DNA of 64,000 bases from UBA1858 sp965262455 (GCA_965262455.1 CBDHFH010000008.1:682001-746000), one strand, 5' to 3'; positions 54,563 through 63,359 are shown, counted from the first letter of the stretch. Made by a program: numbers and translations. Notes: generated from the letters alone by a model not told the origin.

Positions 54563-55552
54563 TTAAAGCTCATAAACATAAGAATATTCAAGATCAGCCA
54601 TTTTTTTATCGATCAAGTCTATTAGTCGCCCTGAATTTTTAAGAATTTCTGGTTCCGTAGTAATTGCACCAGATCGAAACTCAAGGCATAACTTTTCATC
54701 TGCCGATGTCATTAAATAGTGAATTTGATTCTTTACTCGTTCAAAAAAAGTATTAACTTGTATTTTTTTATTATGAATTGTTAGTACAACGAATCTGCTT
54801 TTGTCAATTCTTGCTAGAACATCTCCATCTCTAAATGTTTGCTTTAAGATATCAGTGAATATTTTTAACATTTTAATCTCATAAGAGCCGTCATTGAATT
54901 TAACTAAAGATTCATAGTTTTGCAGATCAAAATACACCAAAGTTGCACTGCACTGTATCTTAATACAGTTAGCCATCATAAATTCGGCTGTAGATAGAAA
55001 GCCTCTTCGATTGTATATTCCTGTTTGTAAGTCTTTATCTTCATGACGTAATGATTGCAATATGTCTTGAGCGATTAAAGCCAAATCAATAAATAACTTT
55101 CTATCATTGTCTGAAAGTAATCTAGGCTTAGTATCTATGATACATAAGGTTCCCAAGTTGAAGTTATCATGAGATTGTAGGGTAAATCCTGCGTAATAAC
55201 GAATATTTGGTTCTCCTGTTACAAGAGGATTATCTTTAAATCTCTCATCTAAATCAGTATCGGGCACTTCAAATATTCGGTTTTCATGGGTCGCTGTTAC
55301 CTCATTAGTAATCGCATGACTGCAAAAAGATATTTCGCGACTGGTTTCATTCACCAGCAGCCCTTGGCACGACTTAAACCATTGTCGTTTTTCGTCTACA
55401 AGACTAATTAAAGCTATTGGTACATCAAAAAGACGTTGAGCGATTCGAGTAACTCTATCAAAACGCTCCTCTGGATCGGTATCAAGCACATCAAGCTTAA
55501 TTAAACTTTTAAGTCTAGAGGCTTCATCGATAGGAATTGGAGGTTCTTGCAT
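54563..55552 (-). CDS. GAF - degenerate GGDEF protein
   Basis: 329 aa, soluble. Residues about 20-165 are a GAF domain (FDVPIALISLVDEKRQWFKS, NIRYYAGFTLQSHDNFNLGTL). Residues about 175-325 have a GGDEF fold in which the signature loop reads RIDKSRFVVL, so diguanylate cyclase activity is unlikely. Opening TGIYNRRGFL replaces the usual LTGLPNRR-type motif. It may be a c-di-GMP or ligand sensor without catalytic output. Flanked by palindromic repeats at both ends, single gene. Confidence 0.88.
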   Translation of the reverse strand: MQEPPIPIDEASRLKSLIKLDVLDTDPEERFDRVTRIAQRLFDVPIALISLVDEKRQWFKSCQGLLVNETSREISFCSHAITNEVTATHENRIFEVPDTDLDERFKDNPLVTGEPNIRYYAGFTLQSHDNFNLGTLCIIDTKPRLLSDNDRKLFIDLALIAQDILQSLRHEDKDLQTGIYNRRGFLSTAEFMMANCIKIQCSATLVYFDLQNYESLVKFNDGSYEIKMLKIFTDILKQTFRDGDVLARIDKSRFVVLTIHNKKIQVNTFFERVKNQIHYLMTSADEKLCLEFRSGAITTEPEILKNSGRLIDLIDKKMADLEYSYVYEL

Positions 55553-55627
55553 AAGAAATAAGAGCTTCTTTTACTATGAATTTGAAATTGTATATGCGTA
55601 TTTTATTTCAACGCGCAAATATTGATT

Positions 55628-55656
55628 ATGTCCGCTATGGGTCGAAAGCGGTCATT
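55628..55656. repeat. Palindromic intergenic repeat, copy 7
   Basis: ATGTCCGCTATGGGTCGAAA then GCGGTCATT, upstream of GAF-GGDEF. Confidence 0.75.
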
Positions 55657-55708
55657 AACATTCCTGTAATATTAGTAAAATCAAATATACTAATCTAGAA
55701 TAGACCTC

Positions 55709-55738
55709 AATGACTGCTTTCGACCCAAAGCGGTCATT
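55709..55738. repeat. Palindromic intergenic repeat, copy 8
   Basis: AATGACTGCTTTCGACCCAA then AGCGGTCATT. It has the CGACCC loop (reverse of GGGTCG) and lies 52 bp from copy 7, so the two copies sit in inverted orientation. Confidence 0.75.
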
Positions 55739-55789
55739 AGGCTATTAATAATTTATTGGGTCAGCTAGAGTGTCTTAAATAAAGATTTA

Positions 55790-57292
55790 ATGAAAGCAAT
55801 GGCTGGGAATTCAGAAATCTTCAATAAACTCGAAGACTTAGATAAACTACGTGGAGCCATCCTAAATAGCATTTCAATCAAACGAAGAAGTGCTACGGCA
55901 CAATTGGGTCGTTATTCAGTCACATTTCATAATCCAATTTCCTTAAAGCTTAACTCTTTAGAGTACACTCAAGATAATCGTAAATTTACTTCGATAGTTG
56001 AAGATCTAATTGGCAATAATATAGATAGTGTTTCTTTTGATGAGAGAAAAAATATCGAATTAAATTTAGACGCAACGACTAAACTTGTTGTTTCTTTACA
56101 GTCTTCTCAATTCACTCGAAGTTATGCCTTTGAAATATCGGATTTAAACAATTCATATCCGACTACAAAACATTTTTCTCGTCCTCCTCAGCCATCAAAG
56201 CTTGAACGGCATGTATCAAATCCACGAATATCTGAACTGTCAGCGATTAAGATGCTGAGGGATGAAATCAATGAATTGCCAGAGATTAAAAAACAAAAGC
56301 CTGATCAATTTAAAGCAATGGGCCATTTTGTTTCAAGGATTAAATATGCTATTAGTCTAGCATTTAAAGAAAAAGAAATATTTTTGTTTGTTCTTTTGCA
56401 GTGGCTAGTTGTCATGCTTGGATATTATCTCTGGGTTCAAATGCTAGATTGGATACCTCAAGAAACTTGGCAAAGAGCAGCTAACGATGAGGACACAACC
56501 GGAGCTAATATCGCTCTAACAGTTTGGTCATTCTTAGTGGTAGGCCTAGTTGCTTATCCATTAGGGATTCTTAGTGCATGTATGGCAAGTGTACACTTTC
56601 TTAGGAAGCAACATTATGAATCAACAATTGGAACGTGCATGAAGACAGTACTTCCTCATAGCTTTGCTTTATGGATTTTGCATTGGATAGATGGATGGTA
56701 CACAGTAAACCGAATATTAGATAGATTACCTAAGAAAAATGATACTGAAAGCTACAAAGAAAAAGCACTAAAGGAAGCACTTTATTATGCTTGGAAAATT
56801 GCCATCTCCGGAATGTTACCAAGCATTACTCTAGGTTCTGGCCTGATACAAGGGGCTAAAAACTCTTTAATATTCGTTAAAGTAAATTTCAAAGAAATTG
56901 CATTGTTACGCATTGGGTATTCATTATTCTGCTGGGTCGTAGGAATACTGACATATATACTGACAATACTATTTTTTGTATTTACTAACGTTATGTCTGA
57001 TACAAAAGACATAACTGAGGGAATTTATGGGTTTTATATGTGGGTAGGCATTCCCGCTGCGGTAGGTATAGGTGTTGTTATTGTAATTTTAAGGCCCATT
57101 TATCTTATTTCTCTTTGTGATGTATATTCCGATCATATAGATAATTCAGAAGCAGAGAAAATTACTCTTGATCGTGCTTCTAGAGGCGAAAATACGTTTT
57201 ATGCATTTGTATTAATAGCGATTGTTATATTATTGATATATATATTTCGGGAGCAGCTAGGAATACTAGATCTACTAACATTTTATAATTAA
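55790..57292 (+). CDS. Large polytopic membrane protein of unknown function
   Basis: 500 aa. Residues 1-195 look soluble with beta and helical parts. Then six or seven membrane segments, e.g. FLFVLLQWLVVMLGYYLWV (about 205), SFLVVGLVAYPLGILSACMA (about 250), FCWVVGILTYILTILFFVF (about 375), VGIPAAVGIGVVIVIL and YAFVLIAIVILLIYIF at the end. Not recognised. Start M-K-A-M; the second Met also possible. It stands between repeat copies 8 and 9 as one cassette-like unit. Confidence 0.6.
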   Translation: MKAMAGNSEIFNKLEDLDKLRGAILNSISIKRRSATAQLGRYSVTFHNPISLKLNSLEYTQDNRKFTSIVEDLIGNNIDSVSFDERKNIELNLDATTKLVVSLQSSQFTRSYAFEISDLNNSYPTTKHFSRPPQPSKLERHVSNPRISELSAIKMLRDEINELPEIKKQKPDQFKAMGHFVSRIKYAISLAFKEKEIFLFVLLQWLVVMLGYYLWVQMLDWIPQETWQRAANDEDTTGANIALTVWSFLVVGLVAYPLGILSACMASVHFLRKQHYESTIGTCMKTVLPHSFALWILHWIDGWYTVNRILDRLPKKNDTESYKEKALKEALYYAWKIAISGMLPSITLGSGLIQGAKNSLIFVKVNFKEIALLRIGYSLFCWVVGILTYILTILFFVFTNVMSDTKDITEGIYGFYMWVGIPAAVGIGVVIVILRPIYLISLCDVYSDHIDNSEAEKITLDRASRGENTFYAFVLIAIVILLIYIFREQLGILDLLTFYN

Positions 57293-57295
57293 TCA

Positions 57296-57325
57296 AATGA
57301 CCGCTATTGCGCCGTAAGCAGACAT
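57296..57325. repeat. Palindromic intergenic repeat, copy 9
   Basis: AATGACCGCTATTGCGCCGT then AAGCAGACAT, 3 bp after the stop codon of the membrane protein gene. Confidence 0.75.
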
Positions 57326-57345
57326 AGATTTGTTAATTTGAGTTA

Positions 57346-57375
57346 AACGACTGGTTACGACCCAAAGCAGGCATT
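57346..57375. repeat. Palindromic intergenic repeat, copy 10 (degenerate)
   Basis: AACGACTGGTTACGACCCAA then AGCAGGCATT. It is 20 bp from copy 9 with the opposite loop sequence. Confidence 0.6.
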
Positions 57376-57464
57376 CAGACTAACCTTTCATGAAGATGAA
57401 ATGAATAAGGTGTAGTTTTTCATCATAATTCTTTTTGATATGTTAATAGATCTTCGAAAACCGA

Positions 57465-58604
57465 ATGAGAGTTAATACTGCTATAGGCTTAAGAGTAGAT
57501 AATAAAGCTTTTTTTCATGAAAGTTTAAATGACGAATATGTACAGCAACTAAGGTTACACATTGACCTCCAATACGACGATTTAAGCATTATAGAAAATT
57601 TAGCTAATTGTGATAATTTAAAGTCTGTAAGTTTTATTTCAATTCAGAATATTGGTTCAACTAGCACTAAATCGCTTAAAGCATTACTATTATCACAAAA
57701 GTTAGGTCAATTAGTTGAGTTAATTTTAAATAATTCTGTAAGAGGCGATGAAATTATTAATGATATTTTTAAGCTAAATACTAATCTTTATAATTTAAAA
57801 TATCTAAATCTCTCCAAGAATCATCTCACTGACGTTGCTATAAGCACGATGACAGATGAAGTTTTTATGCCCCAAGTTGAAAGAATTTATTTGAATGATA
57901 ATTCTATAAGCGATTTAGGTTTTAGTTGCCTACTTTCTTCAAATGTTTTTAATAGATTAAAAGTTTTGAGTTTATTAAAGAATCCTATTTATGACTATAG
58001 AGCACTGCAATACTTTCTAGAAAATAATCCATTTATATATCTTCAAAAGTTAAAAGTAGGACCTGAACCAATGCAGCGAAGCTTGCATTCCATGTTAGGA
58101 AAAAAATACCCTAATATTGATTTTCAAATTCCACATATTAATACAGAGCCTATTTGGGTTGATCAACTAAAAGATTTAACAGCTGAGATAATTATATATA
58201 AAGATGATCGATTCACGCATAGATTAGTAGTTAATGCTCTACATGCATATGGTGAAATATGGCAAAACTTATATCCTTATGAATTAGAACAGCTAAAGAA
58301 AAGACTTCAGGCACCAAATGACAACAATAATAAGCACTGTGAATCAAAAAAGTTAAAAATTCTCTTTATTGGTACTAGCCACCTTCAAACTGTTGTGAAT
58401 AGAGTACCTATAAAGGGATTATATTGTGCAGAATGTGATAAGTATTATCAAAATCTTGGTTTGATTATTGAAGAATCAGACGAATTATATATATCGAACA
58501 ACTCTATCGACAAAAATTCAATGAGAATTATCAATGTAGGTGACGATGTTATAAGAAGAGATTTGCTTTGTCCTGCATGGCATACTATTTTTGGAGGTAT
58601 TTGA
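57465..58604 (+). CDS. Leucine-rich-repeat protein
   Basis: 379 aa, soluble. Residues about 40-215 contain LRR units of the ribonuclease-inhibitor type: YNLKYLNLSKNHLTDVAIST, VERIYLNDNSISDLGFSC, LKVLSLLKNPIYDYRAL. The C-terminal third has CxxC-like cysteines (GLYCAECDKYYQ) and a late LLCPAWH. LRRs bind proteins, so an effector or toxin-antitoxin-like or sensor role is possible, but I cannot choose. Between repeats 10 and 11 with the gene at 58721. Confidence 0.65.
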   Translation: MRVNTAIGLRVDNKAFFHESLNDEYVQQLRLHIDLQYDDLSIIENLANCDNLKSVSFISIQNIGSTSTKSLKALLLSQKLGQLVELILNNSVRGDEIINDIFKLNTNLYNLKYLNLSKNHLTDVAISTMTDEVFMPQVERIYLNDNSISDLGFSCLLSSNVFNRLKVLSLLKNPIYDYRALQYFLENNPFIYLQKLKVGPEPMQRSLHSMLGKKYPNIDFQIPHINTEPIWVDQLKDLTAEIIIYKDDRFTHRLVVNALHAYGEIWQNLYPYELEQLKKRLQAPNDNNNKHCESKKLKILFIGTSHLQTVVNRVPIKGLYCAECDKYYQNLGLIIEESDELYISNNSIDKNSMRIINVGDDVIRRDLLCPAWHTIFGGI

Positions 58605-58720
58605 TGACTATAGCTCATAATATAGAATTTATATTCATGAACATAATCTATGTCTATTTTTCTAATCTTTGTTTACTATGAGAAAATCATTTTAAACCAT
58701 AGCTTCAATAAATTAAAATA

Positions 58721-59845
58721 GTGAATAAATCAAACTCTGCATTTTGCTTACCAACAGGATGGCCAGAATCTACAAAAGATAAAATTAATGAATCCCTTAA
58801 AGATTGTAATAGCTACATTAAGTATAAGAATCAAGAGCTAATATTTTTTTCTACACTAGATAAAGCTCACTTGCCTTGTATATACATTTCTTGGGAAAAG
58901 TTCAGTTTTTACAAGGAAAATACAACATTTGCTGATCTACCTAAGGAACCTGAGGCAGGATTTTTTGTTTGTCATCACTTAATGGTTAATTATGATGACG
59001 CTCATGGAGTATCAAGAAATGATGAATATAAAAAATTAATATTACTAGCTCAGCAGTTAATAGACAATCTTCCACAGCTTATTAATCAAGATATTAATAG
59101 CGAAACACTTAACAAAGGACCTTCTAGACAAACTCGAGTTAATCTTGGCGGAAGGTTAATCGAAGGTTTTGTTGATAAAAGAAAACTTACCTTATTAAGA
59201 TCCTTGCTGGGTACGCTAAATTATTATGCTTATATTCAGTTAGGTGAATCATTTGGTGATATGAAAAATAGAGAAATTAATAATCCCTGGAGCATTCCCT
59301 CTAAAGAGACATACTATGATTCAAGTATTAAAACTATTGACTATGAAAAAATCAAAGGCGATATGGAGAAATCGGCATTTGATCTCATGATATATTTAAC
59401 AGCTGAAGACTCATTTATGGATGCAGCATTGGAATCTAGGCGTGTTTATAGCGCTTGGTCGCGTTTTAAACACTATCAAAATGATGAAAATGGTATTAAG
59501 TTTAAGATTGCTAGGTTAGAAGGCATCGGTTTAAAAAATATGAGATATTTCGTAGCAATACTTGAGAAGCATGATCTCTGTTTAAATCTAACAAGTATGC
59601 AGTTAATTACTGACAGAGAATTATTAATAAGATTTATTCAAGTATTTAGGATGTTAACTGAAGATAATAGCCATAAAAATTCCAATAACATAATGAACTC
59701 TGTTATCACATGCAAAACACAGCTAGCAGACTTGCAAGCTTTCTTAGAGCGTGTATTAGAAATAACTGAAACTGCCCTTGAAAATAATCAAAACATATTA
59801 ATCAAAGGTGGATATGACGATAACAATCTGTTTTGGAGTAATTGA
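58721..59845 (+). CDS. Hypothetical protein, partner of the LRR gene
   Basis: 374 aa, soluble, not recognised. GTG start. Mostly helical (FDLMIYLTAEDSFMDAALES, DLQAFLERVLEITETALENN), no membrane segment. It follows the LRR gene by 116 bp on the same strand and both lie between repeats 10 and 11, so they may work together. Codon usage and base composition are AT-rich like neighbours. Confidence 0.55.
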   Translation: MNKSNSAFCLPTGWPESTKDKINESLKDCNSYIKYKNQELIFFSTLDKAHLPCIYISWEKFSFYKENTTFADLPKEPEAGFFVCHHLMVNYDDAHGVSRNDEYKKLILLAQQLIDNLPQLINQDINSETLNKGPSRQTRVNLGGRLIEGFVDKRKLTLLRSLLGTLNYYAYIQLGESFGDMKNREINNPWSIPSKETYYDSSIKTIDYEKIKGDMEKSAFDLMIYLTAEDSFMDAALESRRVYSAWSRFKHYQNDENGIKFKIARLEGIGLKNMRYFVAILEKHDLCLNLTSMQLITDRELLIRFIQVFRMLTEDNSHKNSNNIMNSVITCKTQLADLQAFLERVLEITETALENNQNILIKGGYDDNNLFWSN

Positions 59846-59866
59846 AGAGTTATACATAAATTCCTT

Positions 59867-59896
59867 AATGACCGCTTTTGCGCCGAAAGCAGTCAT
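59867..59896. repeat. Palindromic intergenic repeat, copy 11
   Basis: AATGACCGCTTTTGCGCCGA then AAGCAGTCAT, 22 bp after the 58721 gene. Confidence 0.75.
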
Positions 59897-59947
59897 GTTT
59901 GATACACTTATTTATAATATTAGTTTAATAAAATAAGGGGGTTAATC

Positions 59948-60346
59948 ATGAGTTCAGAAACTGATGCAGTAAAAGCTTATTTTGATGCATGGGATAGTCA
60001 TGATACTGATGCAATCCTAGGCTCATTGACACCAGATGGGACTTACAGTGATCCTGTTGGCGGAGATAATTTATCTGGTCAAGCTTACGCAGATTATGCC
60101 AGTTCTTTGTTCGCAGCATTTCCTGACCTTAAATTGGAACTCATCAGCAATACTGTTGCAAGTAACGGCATAGTTGCTGCCCCTTGGATATTATTCGGCA
60201 CTCATAAAGGGCCAGTTGGGGATTACGCGCCTACTAATCGAGAGATAAGTCTTCCGGGTTGTGATTTTATTACCGTTGAAAATGGTAAAGTGAAAAAAGT
60301 AATAGGTTACTTTGACCCAGAGTATTTATTTAGCCAGCTAAAATAA
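59948..60346 (+). CDS. SnoaL-like (NTF2-fold) protein
   Basis: 132 aa. SnoaL/ester-cyclase-like fold: AVKAYFDAWDSHDTDAILGS, TPDGTYSDPVGGDNL, FPDLKLELISNTVASNG, REISLPGCDFITVENGKVKK. Members range from polyketide cyclases to uncharacterised NTF2-like proteins. A Shine-Dalgarno AAGGGGGTT precedes the ATG. One gene between repeats 11 and 12. Confidence 0.85.
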   Translation: MSSETDAVKAYFDAWDSHDTDAILGSLTPDGTYSDPVGGDNLSGQAYADYASSLFAAFPDLKLELISNTVASNGIVAAPWILFGTHKGPVGDYAPTNREISLPGCDFITVENGKVKKVIGYFDPEYLFSQLK

Positions 60347-60357
60347 AAGATCTGTCA

Positions 60358-60388
60358 AATGACCGCTTTTGCGCCGTTAGCGGACACT
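60358..60388. repeat. Palindromic intergenic repeat, copy 12
   Basis: AATGACCGCTTTTGCGCCGT then AGCGGACACT, 12 bp after the SnoaL-like gene. Last copy seen to the right. Confidence 0.75.
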
Positions 60389-60406
60389 AAGATTCGATGG
60401 AAGTGT

Positions 60407-60419
60407 AATCCCTCGCCTT
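60407..60419 (+). repeat. 13-bp match to the tRNA-Leu att core, opposite orientation
   Basis: AATCCCTCGCCTT equals 13 bases of the tRNA-Leu fragments (anticodon 3' stem and variable arm) but on the plus strand. Lies exactly where the repeat-bounded cargo ends and the core genes begin. Confidence 0.35.
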
Positions 60420-60504
60420 ATAGCTTTAACCTGTTAATTTCATTCAAGAAATAATTTAACGCAACAACTTAGTAACAGCCAAAGTAACATTTGGGTAGAA
60501 TAAT

Positions 60505-60705
60505 TCATCGACGATGAATATCTTTTGCATAGAAGTGAGGACATCGGCAGGGCTTCTCTGGACTAGCCAACTGAGAATAGAAATGACAACCACGCTTACG
60601 CACTAAGTATCGCACACACTTAATACAAGGGTGTGGCGTCAGATTCATGACCTCTTCGACTGTAAATTTGGATCTAGTTTTATCTAAGACCGCCAAGACC
60701 GCCAA
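60505..60705 (-). CDS. Small cysteine-rich protein of the element core
   Basis: 66 aa. Cysteines at LTPHPCIKCVRYLVRKRGCH and PEKPCRCPHFY look like a Zn-binding motif. TTG start (a second TTG with better spacing to GGGAG is possible). It follows the ATPase gene by 5 bp and is probably cotranscribed. The direct repeat GACCGCCAA lies at its 5' end (60689-60706). Function unknown. Confidence 0.5.
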   Translation of the reverse strand: MAVLAVLDKTRSKFTVEEVMNLTPHPCIKCVRYLVRKRGCHFYSQLASPEKPCRCPHFYAKDIHRR

Positions 60706-60709
60706 CTCC

Positions 60710-61771
60710 CTACCCCATGTAGTTTGGCGGCCTTAAAGACCAAATCCATTGGTTACCATCACGCAAGGCTGTAATTCCCAGTTCTTTCTTTGCACGTTCT
60801 ATAGTGCGCCATGAAATATCCCTTTCTATGGCCTGTTGTTTTAATTCAACCGTATTAACTTTAATATCAGGATGAGTGAATACACTTAAGAGCCATTCTT
60901 TAGCCGCCTCTAAAGCAGAAAAGTTTTCACCACTATTCTCATTTAATGCTTCATCGACAGACATCGTGATTCCATAATCTTGCCAATCAATATAAGGAAT
61001 CTCAGATTCAATCGAGGCATTAAATCTGGATTGTATTCGATAGGAACATCCAGGCACTTTAGGTGAAATATTGTTCTTCAGTGTTAATAAAAGTTTTAGC
61101 TCTGGATCGTCTTTGTGATTTACCACTATATGAACAATTCTTGCGACAGCTAAGAACTGCAAACTACCACTAATTCTATACAATGCTTTAGTTTGAGAAT
61201 TTTTATTGAGGTGTTCGACACCTACGATGGCGACATGATGTTTTCTTGCTAAACTTAGTAAAGGCATTAGCGCATTACGCACTTCGATAGAATTATTTGC
61301 ATCTATTCTTCCTAAGAAAGATTTCAGTGGATCAAATAGCACTAAACTAATTTCTGGGTGTTGGCTTAGCTTTTCATCCAGCAGCCTTATATGTTTTGCA
61401 ACAGAAAATGAATATTGATCAATACGTTGACCACGTAGGTGATCTACATGCGAGATTAAATGAACCTGAGATAAATCTGCATTTGCACCAATCAGTCTCG
61501 GTACAATGATATCTTCAAAAGTGTCTTCATTATTAATGACAAGAACACCTTGCATAGTTACTTCTCTATTTCGTTGTGGCCAGGATTTTCCACAAGTTAA
61601 TGCTGCAACCAGGTCCATACAGAGCAATGTCTTACCCACACCAGGATCACCACTGAATAAATTTAAATGCCCTTTAGATATAATGTTAGGAAAGATAAAG
61701 TCAACTTTAGAAGGCTTTATCTCGTTTGCACGAGTCACACCAAGTGACATCCCATCAGTCTGATGATTCAT
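60710..61771 (-). CDS. RepA-like AAA ATPase (AAA_25 family)
   Basis: 353 aa. Walker A LFSGDPGVGKTLLCMD near residue 40, Walker B-like LVLFDPLKSFLGR, and VAIVGVEHLNK. It resembles the hexameric RepA/DnaB-type helicase ATPases of plasmids and integrative elements. The C-terminal ~75 residues (TVELKQQAIERDISWRTIER) are helix-turn-helix-like. It probably helps replicate or mobilise the excised element. Overlaps the upstream small gene by 17 bp. Confidence 0.85.
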   Translation of the reverse strand: MNHQTDGMSLGVTRANEIKPSKVDFIFPNIISKGHLNLFSGDPGVGKTLLCMDLVAALTCGKSWPQRNREVTMQGVLVINNEDTFEDIIVPRLIGANADLSQVHLISHVDHLRGQRIDQYSFSVAKHIRLLDEKLSQHPEISLVLFDPLKSFLGRIDANNSIEVRNALMPLLSLARKHHVAIVGVEHLNKNSQTKALYRISGSLQFLAVARIVHIVVNHKDDPELKLLLTLKNNISPKVPGCSYRIQSRFNASIESEIPYIDWQDYGITMSVDEALNENSGENFSALEAAKEWLLSVFTHPDIKVNTVELKQQAIERDISWRTIERAKKELGITALRDGNQWIWSLRPPNYMG

Positions 61772-61964
61772 CGTTTTGATCCTCAGATTCGGTTAATTCC
61801 AATTGACGTGGTTTACTTAGATCAAGTCGGCGAATGACGATGCAAGGCTCACAGCCTGTTATGTCATTAGAAAGTTCAAACAAACTTTCTTTGTTTGAAA
61901 CGTGATTTAGAATTTTAAGTAAATAAATTTTTAGTTGTGCTTTAGTTAAATATTTAAGTATCAT
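61755..61964 (-). CDS. Small hypothetical protein upstream of the AAA ATPase
   Basis: 69 aa from the ATG at 61964 (GGAGCATTACC before it); a longer frame to 62012 is less likely. MILKYLTKAQLKIYLLKILN, middle TGCEPCIVIRRLDL (CxxC), acidic end. Ends inside the ATPase gene start, so translational coupling is likely. Not recognised. Confidence 0.55.
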   Translation of the reverse strand: MILKYLTKAQLKIYLLKILNHVSNKESLFELSNDITGCEPCIVIRRLDLSKPRQLELTESEDQNDESSD

Positions 61965-62039
61965 GGTAATGCTCCAATAGTTGAGAAAAAAGTTGAGAGG
62001 CGTGGGATACACTGATTAGCTTTTTTGACACACAAACAA

Positions 62040-62080
62040 ACGCAAACGCCTAGCCGTCCTGCTGGGCGTTTTTGCGTCTG
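62040..62080. terminator. GC-rich hairpin, possible bidirectional terminator
   Basis: AACGCC(T)AGC-CGTCCT-GCT(G)GGCGTT followed by TTTTGCG on the plus strand and by T-rich sequence on the minus strand. Separates the 62112 gene from the ATPase pair. Confidence 0.5.
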
Positions 62081-62111
62081 GACATCAGAAGATTTGCGCG
62101 TGTCTACTTTA

Positions 62112-62441
62112 CTATTCATCAGTAGTGAGACACCCCTCAACAATGCTTGAATCTAAAGGATTTTCTTGAGAATTAGCTGGGGTTTGGTCATCCGTCACCA
62201 ATCGATTGTGGTTATACAACCAATCTAGATAATTAACTTGATCGATATACACCAATCCTGATGGTTTAAGAACAGCATTGAACGCATCTAGACCATTGGT
62301 AAATCTATTTTTTATTTGAGTCTCGAATTGGCTCCATGAAGCAAATAAATGTCTGTTTTCCTCAAAGAATGCTTTCTTTGTCAAAATACGGTCAAACTGC
62401 TGGTTATTAAGTTGACCCGAATCTGATGTATCTGGACGCAT
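62112..62441 (-). CDS. Hypothetical protein of the element core
   Basis: 109 aa, soluble. Strong GCGGAGGTAGCT before the ATG. TNGLDAFNAVLKPSGLVYIDQ and VNYLDWLYNHNR could be part of a small DNA-binding fold, but I do not recognise the family. Ends about 110 bp from the next gene start. Confidence 0.55.
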   Translation of the reverse strand: MRPDTSDSGQLNNQQFDRILTKKAFFEENRHLFASWSQFETQIKNRFTNGLDAFNAVLKPSGLVYIDQVNYLDWLYNHNRLVTDDQTPANSQENPLDSSIVEGCLTTDE

Positions 62442-62543
62442 AGCTACCTCCGCAAGATGAATATGCGGAAATCTTACATGCGGTTATAAAGATAACTTTC
62501 CTGTTCAGCTAAATTATCTAAAAATAAAAAAGGAAAGTTAATT

Positions 62544-63359
62544 TCACCCTAAATCAGGCAAAAGCTTGCTTACATACTTAAGTTTAAGTTTTTCTTTCTT
62601 CCTATTTTTTATCTCTACGTCATTGAGTAAATTAGCGAGTTTGTCTGCCCAAATTTCTCTACGCTTTTTATATTTTGGCCCAACCCAATAGGGTTTCAAC
62701 GCTCCAACAATACTAGAAAGCAGTGAGCGCATTTCATCTTCATATTCAAAATGTGAGTTTATTTCTGGATTATTTTCAGCGTCAATATGTTTACAGGCTT
62801 GAGAAAATGCGGTGATTAACGAGATTAGTAATTGATAATTCTCTATTGGTTCTTGTAGCTTCAAATAATGATCAGTGATTGAAGAACAGGGTAAATCTTC
62901 TGCATCTGGATTACTTCCTGTCATATAGACCTGCGCTGTTTTTGATGGGTAATCATGGTTTATGTAAACACCTTGAGAATTTGCAAGCCAGGTGTTTTTT
63001 GAAAAAGAATCTAGAGTCGATTCTGCAAGGTATGGGTTATTTATAAGTTTAGCCATATCCCTGCATAAATTCTTGCTATCCCTAATACTATCTTTAATTA
63101 AACTGACAGCATTATTTTTATATTCTCTGAATTTTTCATCAACAAGCAATTCATGCTTATATTCTGATAATAATTTTGCGATAGTTACTAATATATCTTC
63201 AGGCACCTCCCTGAAATATTCAATGTTCTTCTTTCGCCAGACGTAGACTTTATTATAGGTATCCTGATACCAATTCTCTGGCCACTTATCTAATTCTTCT
63301 GTAGGTCGTTGAACAGGTAGTTTTGGAACTAAAAACTTTTCATAAGTAACCTTACTCAT
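62544..63359 (-). CDS. Hypothetical protein overlapping the integrase
   Basis: 271 aa, soluble, helical (NWYQDTYNKVYVWRKKNIEY, AVSLIKDSIRDSKNLCRDMA). Start overlaps the integrase stop by 8 bp, so the two are translationally coupled. C-terminus basic (IKNRKKEKLKLKYVSKLLP). No family recognised; the position suggests an accessory role in integration or excision. Confidence 0.6.
   Translation of the reverse strand: MSKVTYEKFLVPKLPVQRPTEELDKWPENWYQDTYNKVYVWRKKNIEYFREVPEDILVTIAKLLSEYKHELLVDEKFREYKNNAVSLIKDSIRDSKNLCRDMAKLINNPYLAESTLDSFSKNTWLANSQGVYINHDYPSKTAQVYMTGSNPDAEDLPCSSITDHYLKLQEPIENYQLLISLITAFSQACKHIDAENNPEINSHFEYEDEMRSLLSSIVGALKPYWVGPKYKKRREIWADKLANLLNDVEIKNRKKEKLKLKYVSKLLPDLG

Noticed and set aside
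45771..60388. Integron attC sites
   Set aside because: The palindromes lack the RYYYAAC/GTTRRRY core sites and there is no IntI gene. Gene directions are mixed, unlike a normal cassette array.
61961..62143. 60-codon minus-strand frame
   Set aside because: Lies over the hairpin at 62040-62080, with no ribosome binding site and a Cys/Val-rich chance composition.
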